Source: a virus
IMG/VR virus record: IMGVR_UViG_3300025118_000200
Location: 1 to 20,850 of that record
Length of the DNA: 20,850 nt
Strand: one strand, 5' to 3'
Positions 1 to 8,700 of the stretch are shown in pieces. The position numbers were made by a program, and so were the translations under genes. Below the pieces are notes generated by a model. It did no database searches. It saw only the letters and a program-made list of their open reading frames with translations, and had not been told where the DNA came from. How positions within the stretch are numbered: position 1 is the stretch's first letter; every line of letters starts with the position of its first letter.

Positions 1-753
1 AATAGTTTGTGCTTTCCATTCAGCGTCTCTTCCAGGAACTTCACTCCAATGAACTTCAGTTGGGATATATTCATTCTTACTACGTTCTGCATCATGCCAT
101 GTACGGTAGAAATGATTCATACCATGTGGTGTTGAAACTATGATTACTTTCGTTTGTTTACCAGAAGTAATAGTAGGATAAACAGATGCAAAGAACGAGT
201 CAGCAACGTGATTTGGGACGAACGCGAACTCATCGAGAAAGAGGATGTTGAACGACATACCTCGGACAGCACTTGCAGACGTAGAAGCTGCCAATATCTT
301 ACTGCCATTTTCTAACTCCAATGATCCCTTATTCCAAGATATAATACCCTGTTGCATCCATCTTGGCAAATTTTCATAAGCAGTTTGTAACCTACTTAAA
401 AGTTCTCTTGCAGTTGCTGCTTTGTTTGCCAGGATACCTATATTGATACTATCATTAAAAACTGCATAATGTAAAAGATAAGCAACAACAGTAGTAGATT
501 TACCAGTCTGTCGCGGCATCTTACATATATTAAATCTATTATTATGAAAATTATTGATTAAACCTTCTTGAAAATGATATGGACTAAACTGCGTTAATCC
601 TTCATCCAAAGAAACAATTTTTATATAATTTTTAGCAAAATAAACAGGGTCTTGCTTACACTTCAAGAATTCAACAATCTGATCCTCAGTGAATTCAATA
701 GGAGTATTTGCTTTTTTTAAATTTGGATTACCAAGATAAACACTATCAGTCAT
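1..753 (-). CDS. 17: Terminase large subunit gp17, N-terminal ATPase part (3' end outside window)
   Basis: This is the ATPase of the T4-type DNA-packaging motor, which docks on the portal and drives DNA into the prohead. 251 residues are visible before the window edge. The adenine-contacting Q-motif region is near Gln62 (SPYHFQ). Walker A is RQTGKSTT at about residues 81-88. Walker B is ILFLDEFAF at about 170-178, with Asp174 and the catalytic Glu175. The coupling motif C is VSTPHGMNHFY at about 206-216. The intervening text (GILANKA, WNKGSLELENGS, AVRG.SF) follows T4 gp17 closely. The nuclease domain would lie beyond base 1. The start is ATG at 753, 7 bases after the gp16 stop. An in-frame TAA two codons upstream rules out a longer form, so Walker A sits about 80 residues nearer the N-terminus than in T4. 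No good ribosome binding site is visible. Family assignment is very secure. Confidence 0.97.
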   Translation of the reverse strand, partial: MTDSVYLGNPNLKKANTPIEFTEDQIVEFLKCKQDPVYFAKNYIKIVSLDEGLTQFSPYHFQEGLINNFHNNRFNICKMPRQTGKSTTVVAYLLHYAVFNDSINIGILANKAATARELLSRLQTAYENLPRWMQQGIISWNKGSLELENGSKILAASTSASAVRGMSFNILFLDEFAFVPNHVADSFFASVYPTITSGKQTKVIIVSTPHGMNHFYRTWHDAERSKNEYIPTEVHWSEVPGRDAEWKAQTI

Positions 754-760
754 AATTTAA

Positions 761-1189
761 TTACTTATCAGAAGCGTTATCTAGAAATCCTTTTTTTAAC
801 ATTTTTGATAAATCCGTTGTAGAACCAACAAAAACTGCATTATTAGTAACGTTATTAGTTGTTTTATGATTTTCTTCATCAACCTCTTTGACTTTCTTTT
901 GAAGATCCATTAACTTATCCGTTGTATCAGCAACTGATTTTATAATTTGTCCAGCGACTTCATATGCTCTTGGGCTTGCACTTTCTCCTGCAAGTTCCAT
1001 TATACCATTGAGAGTCTCTTGTCCCTTTTCAATTAATGAATAAAGATTAGCACGAGTATAATCATAATCTTTTTGAATTTCACCAGACTTTTCTGATGCA
1101 ATTTCTATTTTAGCACTTTTCTTCTCAATCTCAACAATATCACTATCAACATTAAGTGCCTTATCAATACTAGCATAATTATTTTTCAT
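761..1189 (-). CDS. 16: Terminase small subunit gp16
   Basis: Small terminase, the ring-forming DNA-recognition and regulatory partner of gp17 in packaging initiation. It has 142 residues against 164 in T4. Similarity to T4 gp16 is concentrated in the central helical part (YDYTRANLYSLIEKGQE through SPRAYEVAGQIIKSVADTTDKLMDLQKKVKEV, about residues 43-103; T4 has SPRHMEVFATLMGQM). A second match is the short C-terminal motif NNAVFVGSTTDLSKML (T4: NATVFMGSPTEML). The N-terminal third is charged and divergent. The protein is mostly alpha-helical with a likely central coiled coil, as known for the family. The ATG is 2 bases beyond the gp15 stop and gp17 follows after 7 bases, the usual 15-16-17 order. 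No Shine-Dalgarno is evident before the start, which suggests coupling to gp15 translation. Confidence 0.92.
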   Translation of the reverse strand: MKNNYASIDKALNVDSDIVEIEKKSAKIEIASEKSGEIQKDYDYTRANLYSLIEKGQETLNGIMELAGESASPRAYEVAGQIIKSVADTTDKLMDLQKKVKEVDEENHKTTNNVTNNAVFVGSTTDLSKMLKKGFLDNASDK

Positions 1190-1191
1190 AA

Positions 1192-1989
1192 TTAAATATC
1201 AGTTTGTCTGGTTGGACTATAATCTTTACCATCACCAAAATCTGTCCAAGATTCAGTGAAACCAAAGTCATCAGCAGGTCCAGCAGTAATTGGATCGGGA
1301 ACAACTGTATATCTAACTTCGCGTTTAGCAGTTGTAGTATCTGAATCTGAATGCTGATCAACGATAACTTTCTTGATCAATCCATCAGTTGTTGCCGCAA
1401 CTGGTCCGAACAAATATGTTTTTGCTGTAAAGTTTAGTGTATATATTAATGCTCTTCTTACTTCAAAACTTCCTTCATAATCATCCTGAAATGATATATT
1501 ATCCAATACAACAGGTATATCCCTTTTCTCTCCAATAGCTGATACCAAATCCACTGTTAATGTGAATGATGGTTGAAAATATGGCATTATCTGTTCAATA
1601 ATTTGTAGTGCATCATCATTCAATTTACTAAAAATACTTAATTCAAATCCAATATTATAAGGAACAGGCATGTAAACCTTCTTCATTTTAGTACCATCAG
1701 CCGCTTTAAACGTTTGAGTGACTCCTGTTTTTCTTGAAGGATCATATTGAATAGAATTCATTTCAAATGACATTCTTGGCAATGTGATAGCAACTGCCTT
1801 TGTTAAATTTGCTTGTTCTTGAATCTTTGCCAAATACTTCTGCTGTGGTCCATAAGAAAGACCTACCTTAATATCATCAAGAATCGTTCCATCAGACTTC
1901 TTATGTTTAATATTAATATTATTAAACAGAGTACCAAAAGATATAATAGTCTTTCTTATAATTTCGTGATAAAAATATGTTCCTAACAT
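1192..1989 (-). CDS. 15: Tail completion / sheath terminator protein gp15
   Basis: T4-type gp15 forms a hexamer on top of the tail tube and contracted or extended sheath, completing the tail so that it can join the head neck. It has 265 residues against 272 in T4. Matches to T4 include the N-terminus MLGTYFYHEIIRK..ISFGTLFNNI.I, then LPRMSFEMNSIQYDPSRKT (about residues 70-88), VPYNIGFELSIFSKLNDDALQIIEQIMPYFQPSFTLTV (about 109-146), and the gp15-like stretch FEVRRALIYTLNFTAKTYLFGP followed by GLIKKVIVD. The ATG overlaps the gp14 stop as TAATG. A GGAG lies 7 bases upstream and supports this start. gp16 follows after 2 bases. The assignment is secure, and nothing appears truncated or inserted. 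Confidence 0.95.
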   Translation of the reverse strand: MLGTYFYHEIIRKTIISFGTLFNNINIKHKKSDGTILDDIKVGLSYGPQQKYLAKIQEQANLTKAVAITLPRMSFEMNSIQYDPSRKTGVTQTFKAADGTKMKKVYMPVPYNIGFELSIFSKLNDDALQIIEQIMPYFQPSFTLTVDLVSAIGEKRDIPVVLDNISFQDDYEGSFEVRRALIYTLNFTAKTYLFGPVAATTDGLIKKVIVDQHSDSDTTTAKREVRYTVVPDPITAGPADDFGFTESWTDFGDGKDYSPTRQTDI

Positions 1990-3422
1990 TAATAGTCTCC
2001 GAATGGATTACCTTCACTAAAATCTAATATGTCATCTGCTTCTGTTTCAATATCTTCATTTGAATCAAATGCCTGATCAAAACTATCAAGATCATGATTC
2101 TTAACAATATATGTAGCTGTTGATATTGCACCAACAATAATTTCCCCATCATAAAACTCACCTGTATTTAGAGATACCTGTAAAGTTGTTGGTGGATCGA
2201 TTTTACTCGTATCCGTATCCTTCCTGAAGTTCCTAACTACAGCAGTAACCCCAGATGTCTGTCCAGTAACATTTTCATTATAATAGAATGTTCCGAGACC
2301 AGACTGCGGAGTATTAAATACAATTGTTGGTGCAACAGTATAACCAATACCAGAATTTAATATTCTTACAGTATTGATTCCAGCACCTACATCAGCATCC
2401 AGTACTGGATTTATTGCTGCAGTAATTCCAGATGGAGGAGCAGTAATTGTGGAAAGTGGTGTAGAAGAGTATCCAGTAGAACCAGCAGCTACAACAACTT
2501 CAAATACACCATAATTATTACCAGTTAATATGGAACAAGTAGCAGCAGCTCCACTACCACCACCACCACTAATTGATATTGTTGGAGCAATTGTATATCC
2601 ATAACCAGCACTCGTCATTTCTATCCTATAGATAGAAGTAACATTAGCCATTGCAGTAGTAATAGCAACCGCCTGAGCTGTTCCTCCCCCTACTGGTGCG
2701 TCTGAAAATTCAATTGTAGGAGTTGATGTAAATCCAGATCCATCATTATTCAAAAATATTTCATTAACACAACCAGACTCTATACCAACAGTTGCAGTAG
2801 CAGTTATTCCAAGACCAACCAAATTGACAGTTGTTATATACCCCTCCTCTGCAACAGTCTCATCAACTTCTGCGATACTAGTATCAATAAGTTCATTCTC
2901 ATATTCAAATAATTCACAACTTAAATCATAAGTATAAAGTCTTCCTAATTGATAAAATGGTTTTTCTGCTTCTACTCTTTTAATCTCAAATAATCTTTCA
3001 CCGAGAGGAAAATAAATCAAATCTCCTTCTTTTGGTCTACTAATTAAATCACCAAAGTCATATCCTGTAATTTGACCCTCTCTAATACCCGAAGAAATAC
3101 CCTCCAAAAATGGAGAAATGAAATCTTCAAATCTTTCTCTAGAAACAGTAAGATTTACTTCATTTTGCAATTTCAATCCAAATTTAGTCATTACATCATA
3201 ATCAGGAGCATATCCATCATAATTATTAATATACATTTCTAGTAAAAAACTATCATCGAATTTTGATGATTGAATTTCCTTTATGATATTATCAGTCTTA
3301 AATATTTTTCTGGGTAGATAATACACCTCTACACCATAAATCTTTATCTGTTCATTAATTAAATCTTGAACAAGAAATTGTTCTCTAGGTGATCCTTGTA
3401 GAAAGTATGAATTTAATGTCAT
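1989..3422 (-). CDS. 14: Neck protein gp14 with internal beta-repeat insertion
   Basis: gp14 forms, with gp13, the neck that closes the filled head and receives the tail. The start chosen is ATG at 3422 (MTLNSYFLQGSPREQ), 2 bases after the gp13 stop. An in-frame TTG at 3437 would overlap gp13 and is unlikely. The product has 477 residues; T4 gp14 has 256. Residues 1-180 are family-like (QDLINEQIKIYGVEVYYLPRK; EGDLIYFPLGERLFEIK; QLGRLYTYDLSCELFEY). The C-terminus, about 440-477, is also family-like and ends GNPFGDY. Between them lies a foreign-looking segment: four repeats of about 43 residues marked by GSGFTSTPTIEF, GYGYTIAPTISI, GSTGYSSTPLSTI and SGIGYTVAPTIVF (about 200-375). A module beginning ENVTGQTSGVTAVV follows (about 383-440). 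The insertion is probably an extra beta domain exposed on the neck surface. Assignment as gp14 is secure; the role of the insertion is inference. Confidence 0.93.
   Translation of the reverse strand: MTLNSYFLQGSPREQFLVQDLINEQIKIYGVEVYYLPRKIFKTDNIIKEIQSSKFDDSFLLEMYINNYDGYAPDYDVMTKFGLKLQNEVNLTVSRERFEDFISPFLEGISSGIREGQITGYDFGDLISRPKEGDLIYFPLGERLFEIKRVEAEKPFYQLGRLYTYDLSCELFEYENELIDTSIAEVDETVAEEGYITTVNLVGLGITATATVGIESGCVNEIFLNNDGSGFTSTPTIEFSDAPVGGGTAQAVAITTAMANVTSIYRIEMTSAGYGYTIAPTISISGGGGSGAAATCSILTGNNYGVFEVVVAAGSTGYSSTPLSTITAPPSGITAAINPVLDADVGAGINTVRILNSGIGYTVAPTIVFNTPQSGLGTFYYNENVTGQTSGVTAVVRNFRKDTDTSKIDPPTTLQVSLNTGEFYDGEIIVGAISTATYIVKNHDLDSFDQAFDSNEDIETEADDILDFSEGNPFGDY
1997..2000 (-). promoter_or_regulatory. 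Ribosome binding site of gp15
   Basis: GGAG on the minus strand, 7 bases before the gp15 ATG and within the last codons of gp14. Together with the TAATG overlap it suggests translational coupling of gp14 and gp15. Confidence 0.65.
2298..2825 (-). repeat. Four GxGY/PTI beta-repeats inside gp14
   Basis: Four imperfect protein repeats of about 43 residues, each with the pattern G-x-G-[FY]-[ST]-x-[AT]-P-[TL]-I followed by a Gly/Ala-rich connector (GGGTAQAVAI, GGGGSGAAATCSI). At DNA level they are diverged, so they are old duplications or imported as a block. The same pattern recurs in gp8, the 2511-residue protein and the giant protein at 14867-20850. Confidence 0.8.
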
Positions 3423-3424
3423 AA

Positions 3425-4282
3425 TTATCCAATACAATCATATGGTGGTAATTCATATTCCAGAGTCATTCTTTGTTTAATATCTTCCAATTCTCTTTCT
3501 GCATCCTCATATAATTCTCTTCCATTAAGTTCTATCCCACCAGGAAGTTTAGTTCCTCTAAATTTAAGTAAATTTTGCCCCCACTGTTTCTTTATAAGAG
3601 CAGTTACATATTTTTTAAGGAAACTATCATTATAAACACCCGTAAATGTATTCGGATCTAAAATCCTATAACAATCAATAACCAAATACGTGTCTTTAGT
3701 TTCTGCACCCCAATCCATATCAAGATATAACCTACCTTGCCTTTTATTAAATCTAATTTGTTTATCTGTTGTTAATAAAAAATCAATATCTTCCAAATAA
3801 GTTTTAACCATAGAATATTGAAGTAAATCAATAGAATTGAATTGATACAAATCATTCAAAAATAATTGATATTTTATACTAAACATTCCACTAGATATTG
3901 TACTACTATCAAACTTAAAGATTTTCTCTATTCCAATTACAGAATCGGGAATTTGTATGAAATTAGATGTTTCATAAAAATAATTTGTCATGGTAGACAT
4001 ACCACTTACAGTAGTTGAAATACCAGATGTTGTTACAATTCCTAATGTATTTGTACTATCGGCAATATTTGTTGCCTTTCCCCTATTAATATCATCTTCG
4101 GTCAATTTATATTTCAAATACATTCTCTCAACACCATCAAAATGACGCTCTTGAAAATACTGAAGCGAATCATCGATCAAATCTTCTATCTGATCATCAT
4201 CAACATTAACTTCTACTACAGGATATCCTAATCTTCTTAAAGAATAATCAAGTAACTCCTGTCTACTTGCTGGTTTTGCCAT
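3425..4282 (-). CDS. 13: Neck protein gp13 (head completion)
   Basis: gp13 is the head-completion protein that binds the portal vertex after packaging and, with gp14, makes the connector for the tail. It has 285 residues against 309 in T4. The N-terminus (SRQELLDYSLRRLGYPVVEVNVDDDQIEDLIDDSLQYFQERHFDG, about residues 6-50) and the C-terminus (FLKKYVTALIKKQWGQNLLKFRGTKLPGGIELNGRELYEDAERELEDIKQRM) align clearly with T4 gp13 (RRLGAPIINVELTPDQIYD..; LPGGVTIDGQRLIEEARLE..). A short Ser/Thr/Gly stretch (GIVTTSGISTTVSGMSTMTN, about 83-102) looks like a small low-complexity insertion. The ATG overlaps the upstream stop as TAATG and has the strongest ribosome binding site in the window (GGAGGA, 8 bases upstream), which suggests that neck protein is made in quantity. 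The assignment is secure. Confidence 0.95.
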   Translation of the reverse strand: MAKPASRQELLDYSLRRLGYPVVEVNVDDDQIEDLIDDSLQYFQERHFDGVERMYLKYKLTEDDINRGKATNIADSTNTLGIVTTSGISTTVSGMSTMTNYFYETSNFIQIPDSVIGIEKIFKFDSSTISSGMFSIKYQLFLNDLYQFNSIDLLQYSMVKTYLEDIDFLLTTDKQIRFNKRQGRLYLDMDWGAETKDTYLVIDCYRILDPNTFTGVYNDSFLKKYVTALIKKQWGQNLLKFRGTKLPGGIELNGRELYEDAERELEDIKQRMTLEYELPPYDCIG

Positions 4283-5151
4283 TAGTAAGATCCTCCATCA
4301 ATTAATCCTGCGGTTAAAGTGCCAGCAACAGTTGCATCTCCACCAAATGTAGAAACACCAGCAGTTATATAAATTCCACCTTGAACAGCCCTAAATCCTT
4401 GCCTTGCAGTAACAATACCAAGTGAATCAATATTAACAACATCTTCAGACGTAATAGTTCCTGCGCAAGATATATTACCAGTAACATAAAGATCACTAAG
4501 AAATGATCCTACACCAACAAAAGTAGAAATTCCAGTTATATTCAGATTTCTAGCATTTAACTCATCAATTGTTATGTCATCAGAAACATATAAATCACCA
4601 CCAATATATAAATCAGAAGAAGTTGTTACGATTCCAGCAAAAGTAGAAACACCAGTTACATTTAATTGATCTAAATTAGATCCACCTACTACATCAAGTC
4701 GATTATTAACATCTACAAGAGCAGAGAATGTAGCGACACCAGCAACATTTAAATCATCTACTTGTGTATCACCATCTACATCTAATGTTCCATTAGCATC
4801 TATAGCACCAGTAAATGTTGAAACACCAGCAATAAGTGTATTACCAGCAACATTTAAATTATCTCCTATTCCAACACCACCAATAACAACTAATGCTCCA
4901 TTATCTGTTCCACTAGATATTGTAGTATTAGAAAATGTAGTTATCCCACTAATAACCAACGATGACGCATCAAGCGCATCCGTCATATAGAATGTTTCAT
5001 CTGTATAATTCCATACCAAAAGCATTCCATCTTCAGTACTTCTTGTAGAATCTACATCCTGAAGATTGACTAATCTTGTTGGTGGTGCGGAAGCATTGGA
5101 TAATACACGAATTACATTTTGAGATCCAATCCTATCGTTAATCGTTGGCAT
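4282..5151 (-). CDS. GVSTF-repeat fibre-like structural protein in the wac (neck whisker) position
   Basis: 289 residues, very rich in Gly, Ser, Thr, Val, Asp and Asn. An N-terminal module (about 1-62, NVIRVLSNASAPPTRLVNLQ followed by DVDSTRSTEDGMLLVWNYTD) resembles the attachment heads of marine phage fibre proteins. It is followed by six copies of G-[VI]-[STA]-T-F at residues 69, 109, 138, 167, 207 and 265, each usually preceded by L-N-[VI]-[AT]. A C-terminal stretch contains SLGIVTARQGFRAVQGGIYI and is typical of this protein class. Such a pattern suggests a trimeric, repetitive beta fibre. In T4 the gene immediately before 13 is wac, encoding the fibritin whisker, so this could be its functional replacement. 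There is no sequence similarity to fibritin, and that link is inference from position. The ATG overlaps the preceding stop (TAATG) with GGAG about 10 bases upstream. Function is otherwise unknown. Confidence 0.85.
   Translation of the reverse strand: MPTINDRIGSQNVIRVLSNASAPPTRLVNLQDVDSTRSTEDGMLLVWNYTDETFYMTDALDASSLVISGITTFSNTTISSGTDNGALVVIGGVGIGDNLNVAGNTLIAGVSTFTGAIDANGTLDVDGDTQVDDLNVAGVATFSALVDVNNRLDVVGGSNLDQLNVTGVSTFAGIVTTSSDLYIGGDLYVSDDITIDELNARNLNITGISTFVGVGSFLSDLYVTGNISCAGTITSEDVVNIDSLGIVTARQGFRAVQGGIYITAGVSTFGGDATVAGTLTAGLIDGGSY
4291..4296 (-). promoter_or_regulatory. Ribosome binding site of gp13
   Basis: GGAGGA on the minus strand, 8 bases before the gp13 ATG and inside the 3' end of the 289-residue gene. 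It is the best anti-Shine-Dalgarno match seen before any start in the window and fixes the gp13 start. Confidence 0.8.
4345..4947 (-). repeat. Six GVSTF protein repeats
   Basis: Six copies of G-[VI]-[STA]-T-F spaced 29-58 residues apart. Some copies still resemble each other in DNA: a 17-base string ending in CATTTAAAT (plus-strand sense) occurs at 4738-4754 and again at 4843-4859. The array could gain or lose units by recombination. Confidence 0.75.
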
Positions 5152-5486
5152 TACCTAGTTACTCCGGCTCTTACTAATGCTGTTCCTTCAACGGCTTTAT
5201 ATTCTTTTCCAGCATTTATTATTTTCACATCATATACATATCTTCCAGGTTTTAATGCTACAGTTTTTGCTGCTGTCATGGATATTGAAATAAGTCCATT
5301 GTCAGCATCTGCAACTGTAGCTCCGAAAGAAACCGCAGTAGAACTTGTATAAGTTTTCCGTATCATTGCTGTTGCTGCAGCACCAACTAAGTTTAACGGA
5401 GCATTGGTTCTGGTATCCTCTAATTGAAAAGAGGTATCAAAATCAAAACCCTGCTCAAGTGTGATGTTGGATACAAATACTGCCAT
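5151..5486 (-). CDS. Small predicted beta-sandwich structural protein (BppU-type Ig-like domain)
   Basis: 111 residues forming a single predicted beta-sandwich. The pattern resembles the N-terminal Ig-like domain of Gram-positive phage upper baseplate proteins (BppU): an opening strand (FVSNITLEQGFDFDTSFQL), then TNAPLNLVGAAATAMIRKTY, a turn ADADNGLISISM, and a closing GRYVYDVKIINAGKEYKAVEG. In that class the domain fixes a receptor-binding or spacer component to the virion. No signal peptide, membrane segment or catalytic motif is seen. It is the first gene after the late promoter at 5517-5524, has no clear Shine-Dalgarno, and its stop overlaps the next start as TAATG. It probably works with the following fibre-like protein, for example as its base or adaptor. 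The fold is proposed from residue pattern only; the function is not known. Confidence 0.75.
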   Translation of the reverse strand: MAVFVSNITLEQGFDFDTSFQLEDTRTNAPLNLVGAAATAMIRKTYTSSTAVSFGATVADADNGLISISMTAAKTVALKPGRYVYDVKIINAGKEYKAVEGTALVRAGVTR

Positions 5487-5511
5487 TAGTCAGAAATGAA
5501 GATTATTATCT

Positions 5512-5724
5512 TTAGATATTTATATTATGAGAATTCATCATTAAATTCTTCAGAAGTGATTTAATCTCATTAATATCATTTTTCATATTAGAAATTTCTT
5601 TCTTTTGAGATTCTCTATGATATATTGAATTCACATACTGATTATATGCCATAGCATCAGTATTAACTATGGCACCACTTCGTTCATCACGATATAAATT
5701 TCGATGCCCTTCAACTTGAATCAT
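5512..5724 (-). CDS. Small conserved protein with C-terminal coiled coil
   Basis: 70 residues. The N-terminal half (VEGHRNLYRDERSGAIVNTD) is a motif met in small proteins of marine T4-like phages. The C-terminal half, from about residue 37 to 64 (RESQKKEISNMKND, INEIKSLLKNLMM), has hydrophobic residues at heptad spacing and should form a coiled coil. The gene starts with an ATGA overlap (4 bases) with the stop of the 2511-residue gene, which implies coupled translation; a GAGGA lies rather far upstream (13 bases). Its last codons contain the late promoter for the next gene. It may be a small trimerisation or assembly partner of the large protein before it, but this is inference from coupling. 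No named function can be given. Confidence 0.8.
   Translation of the reverse strand: MIQVEGHRNLYRDERSGAIVNTDAMAYNQYVNSIYHRESQKKEISNMKNDINEIKSLLKNLMMNSHNINI
5517..5524 (-). promoter_or_regulatory. T4-type late promoter before the 111-residue gene
   Basis: TATAAATA on the minus strand, a perfect match to the T4 late promoter -10 element used by gp55-type sigma factors. It ends 31 bases before the ATG at 5486, so transcription should begin near 5511 and leave a leader of about 25 bases. It lies within the final codons of the 70-residue gene. With the next bases (TCTAAA) it is identical over 14 bases to the element before gp8. Confidence 0.8.
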
Positions 5725-8700
5725 CGTACTGCTATAGTCCTCAATTCTTTAATGCGTGGAGGAAGTGCTTGATTAGTACCAGACATTACAATCTTAATTG
5801 TATATCCAGTAAACAAATCAAGATTATCTGCAGTAAATTCATACTCCAAATACTGATTCTGCACACTAGATTGAACAAAATTATCAGGCAATCCACTATT
5901 TTTAGATTCATCAGTAACAATAAAACCACTCTCATCAGTATATTTTAAATTATTATATCCAGGGAATAATGTAAATGTCTGATCAACTTCACTAGAATCT
6001 GCTTTTATTAGATTATAAAGCACTCTAAAGTCTGCAGAAGAATCCCTATAAGCAGAACATAATACCTTAAGTTGTGAGGCTGGATTTGCTAAATTTATAG
6101 TATTTGATACATATACCGCAGCATGTGGATCATTAAAGATTGAATTAACTCTACTATCTGTTGCATAATCTGTAATCGGTTTATCCAAACGATTACTTAC
6201 AAATTCTGTGAATGCTGTATTAAGATTTATTATTGGTGAAAGATTAACATCAGAAGAACTTAGAGTTATTCCTGTAGTAAAAGATTTATTTCTTGGTAAA
6301 CTAGACAAATACTCATTTTCATTCACATTAGAACATACAATTCTTGTTGACTTCAGATTATTCAATACATTTAAACCAATTGGTTCAAATCCAAGATCAT
6401 TGAATGAAGATTCTGTACCATCAATACTAGTTCCACTAATAGTTCTAATTGTTGCCGTGGCAGATGTATTAGATCCTGGAGTAATAATATCATATGTAGG
6501 AACTAATGAACTATAAGAAATATTTTCCGATGCTCTAGCATTAGAACCCCCCAAAGAAGACTCATTTGTAAATGAAAGTTGTGGCATTCCAGTAGGAGAT
6601 CCATCAACACTCCTATCAAGTCCATAATCGGTATCAGATCTGTCTATTTCAATATAATAACCATCAGATGTAATTGTTTCTTTAATATCATGTGCCGCAA
6701 TTCTGTTTATTCTCCTCAAAGAAATTCCATTAAGTTCATACTTATAAACTAAATTGGTAACATCATGCGTCTGTACAACCGTCGCATCAATTCCTCTACC
6801 ATCAGTATCAATCGAAAGAGTTCCACCACTTACACCATCATATTTGATAATTTCATCATTAATTTTTACATATCCTGGATTTGTTGCACTTACATCCACT
6901 CCTTCAAAAGTCCCAAAATTAACAGTACTTGCAACACTAACTGAAGTAACTTCTTGTGAATTTAATGATGTAGCTAAAGTCGTTGGTACAACAGATGATT
7001 CAATATCACTCAGTACTACTTTATTAGTACTAGAGTACATATTGTGATTGAAATGATCTACCTTCATATAATTTCCAGATCGTACTCCACCATCCACAGT
7101 AGCAGTTCTTATTGTAGTAGATGCTAATGAAACTAGGCTTCCAGCATCATTATGATAGGTTAATCCCAATCCAACAGCAAATGCTTTACCACTACTACTA
7201 CCACCTATTTCACCTTGAATTCCGGAAAGATATAGTGTATCCACATTACCTGATGTTGCTGAAATGGTAATTCTTGCTTCTCTACCCTGTCCTCCAGCAG
7301 AACCTACAGTAGATGTTACAATACCAACAACATCTCCAGCTTTATATCCATGACCACCTTGATGATCAATATTTGCGAATGTTGCTACACCAATTACTCC
7401 ACTAGTAGCAGTAATATTCAATGTTAATCCAGATCCATTACCAGTAATAGCATAAGTTTCTACACTAGTATCTGACACATAATTACTTCCACCATTTGTA
7501 ATCTCACCACAATCAAATACAGAAGATCCTTGTCCAACAATAACAGCAGATCCATTATGACCAGCAGAACCAGATAACTTTCTACCAATTCCTAATGTAG
7601 TGATTGCACTTTCAGTAGAAGCAATAGTACTAATGCCAAGAGTAGCAGTCTTTGGTAATGTTCTTATAGGATTACTAGGTAATCTAGGAACATAACCATT
7701 ACTTCTACTTAAGGTTGGATTGTAGAAGAATGCAGTTCCTGTTGTTGCACTAAATTGTGCCTTATAAAGCTTAAATTTAAGATCTTCTAATTGAGTTGGT
7801 TCCCAAATAGATCCATTTTGAGACTTAAATAGACTACCAAGTGCAAATTGTTGAGTATATCTAACACTCTCAACATCTGGAAGCGTTCTAGTACCTACAG
7901 TTTTTTCACCCATTATTGCAGTCCATAACTCATAGGCATCACTATTTGCTGAAATAACTACAATTGCATATTCTTTGTTAGGTGCCAACCAAATTGGTTC
8001 TGGGAATTTAACATTAGTTGCAACACTTCCATCTGTTGATGTCTGTATTGATGCTACAATATTACCATTAGCATCAACAGTTGTTGGTCTCAAAGTAACG
8101 GTTTTTCCTAAAGTAGTCATAGTAGGAGTTCCGAATTCAACTGTTCTTACCTGAACTCTTAATGGTGCATTAGCAGCATCTACTTTAGCAAAAAACAGGT
8201 CAACGGAAGTTAAAAATACCCCATTAACATCTTCACTCAAATCAATATCTGATGGTGCTTCAACATTTCCCCCAACTATAAATGTTTGTGCTAATGGATC
8301 AAAATAATTTGTCGTTTCTATATGAGTATCAGTTACTCCAATATCAATAGAAGCTGATGCATTTGTTGTTAAATTAGTTGTGGTTGAGGTTGTTAAAATA
8401 TTTGTAGTTGTTGTTACTTCATTTTCCCAACGATTGACAGTTCCTTTAGAACTATAATTAGCAATCGCAAAAGAAACAGAATTACTTCCTGGCAATCCAG
8501 TTTCATTTGTAGCACTTGAAGTTATCTTAAAAGTTTTTGTTCCTGTCTGCAATCTTACTGAAGGAATAGGATTAAATCCAAATGGATCTCTTATAAAGAA
8601 TGTGCCAGTTACATCTCCATAATTATCCGAAATTAATCTCAAATCTTTAACCCAAGCAATTGCACCACTTTCTTGTCCAACTAATTTCATTCCTTTAATA

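Noticed and set aside
1179-1361. Small minus-strand open frame overlapping gp15 and gp16
   Set aside because: It is a shifted frame of the gp15 coding sequence with a low-complexity Leu/Ile product.
3435-3437. TTG start for gp14 overlapping gp13
   Set aside because: ATG at 3422 gives the family N-terminus and sits just after the gp13 stop; the extra five residues have no support.
4282-5151. Collagen-like (Gly-X-Y) fibre
   Set aside because: Glycines are frequent but not at every third residue; the repeat is the GVSTF type.
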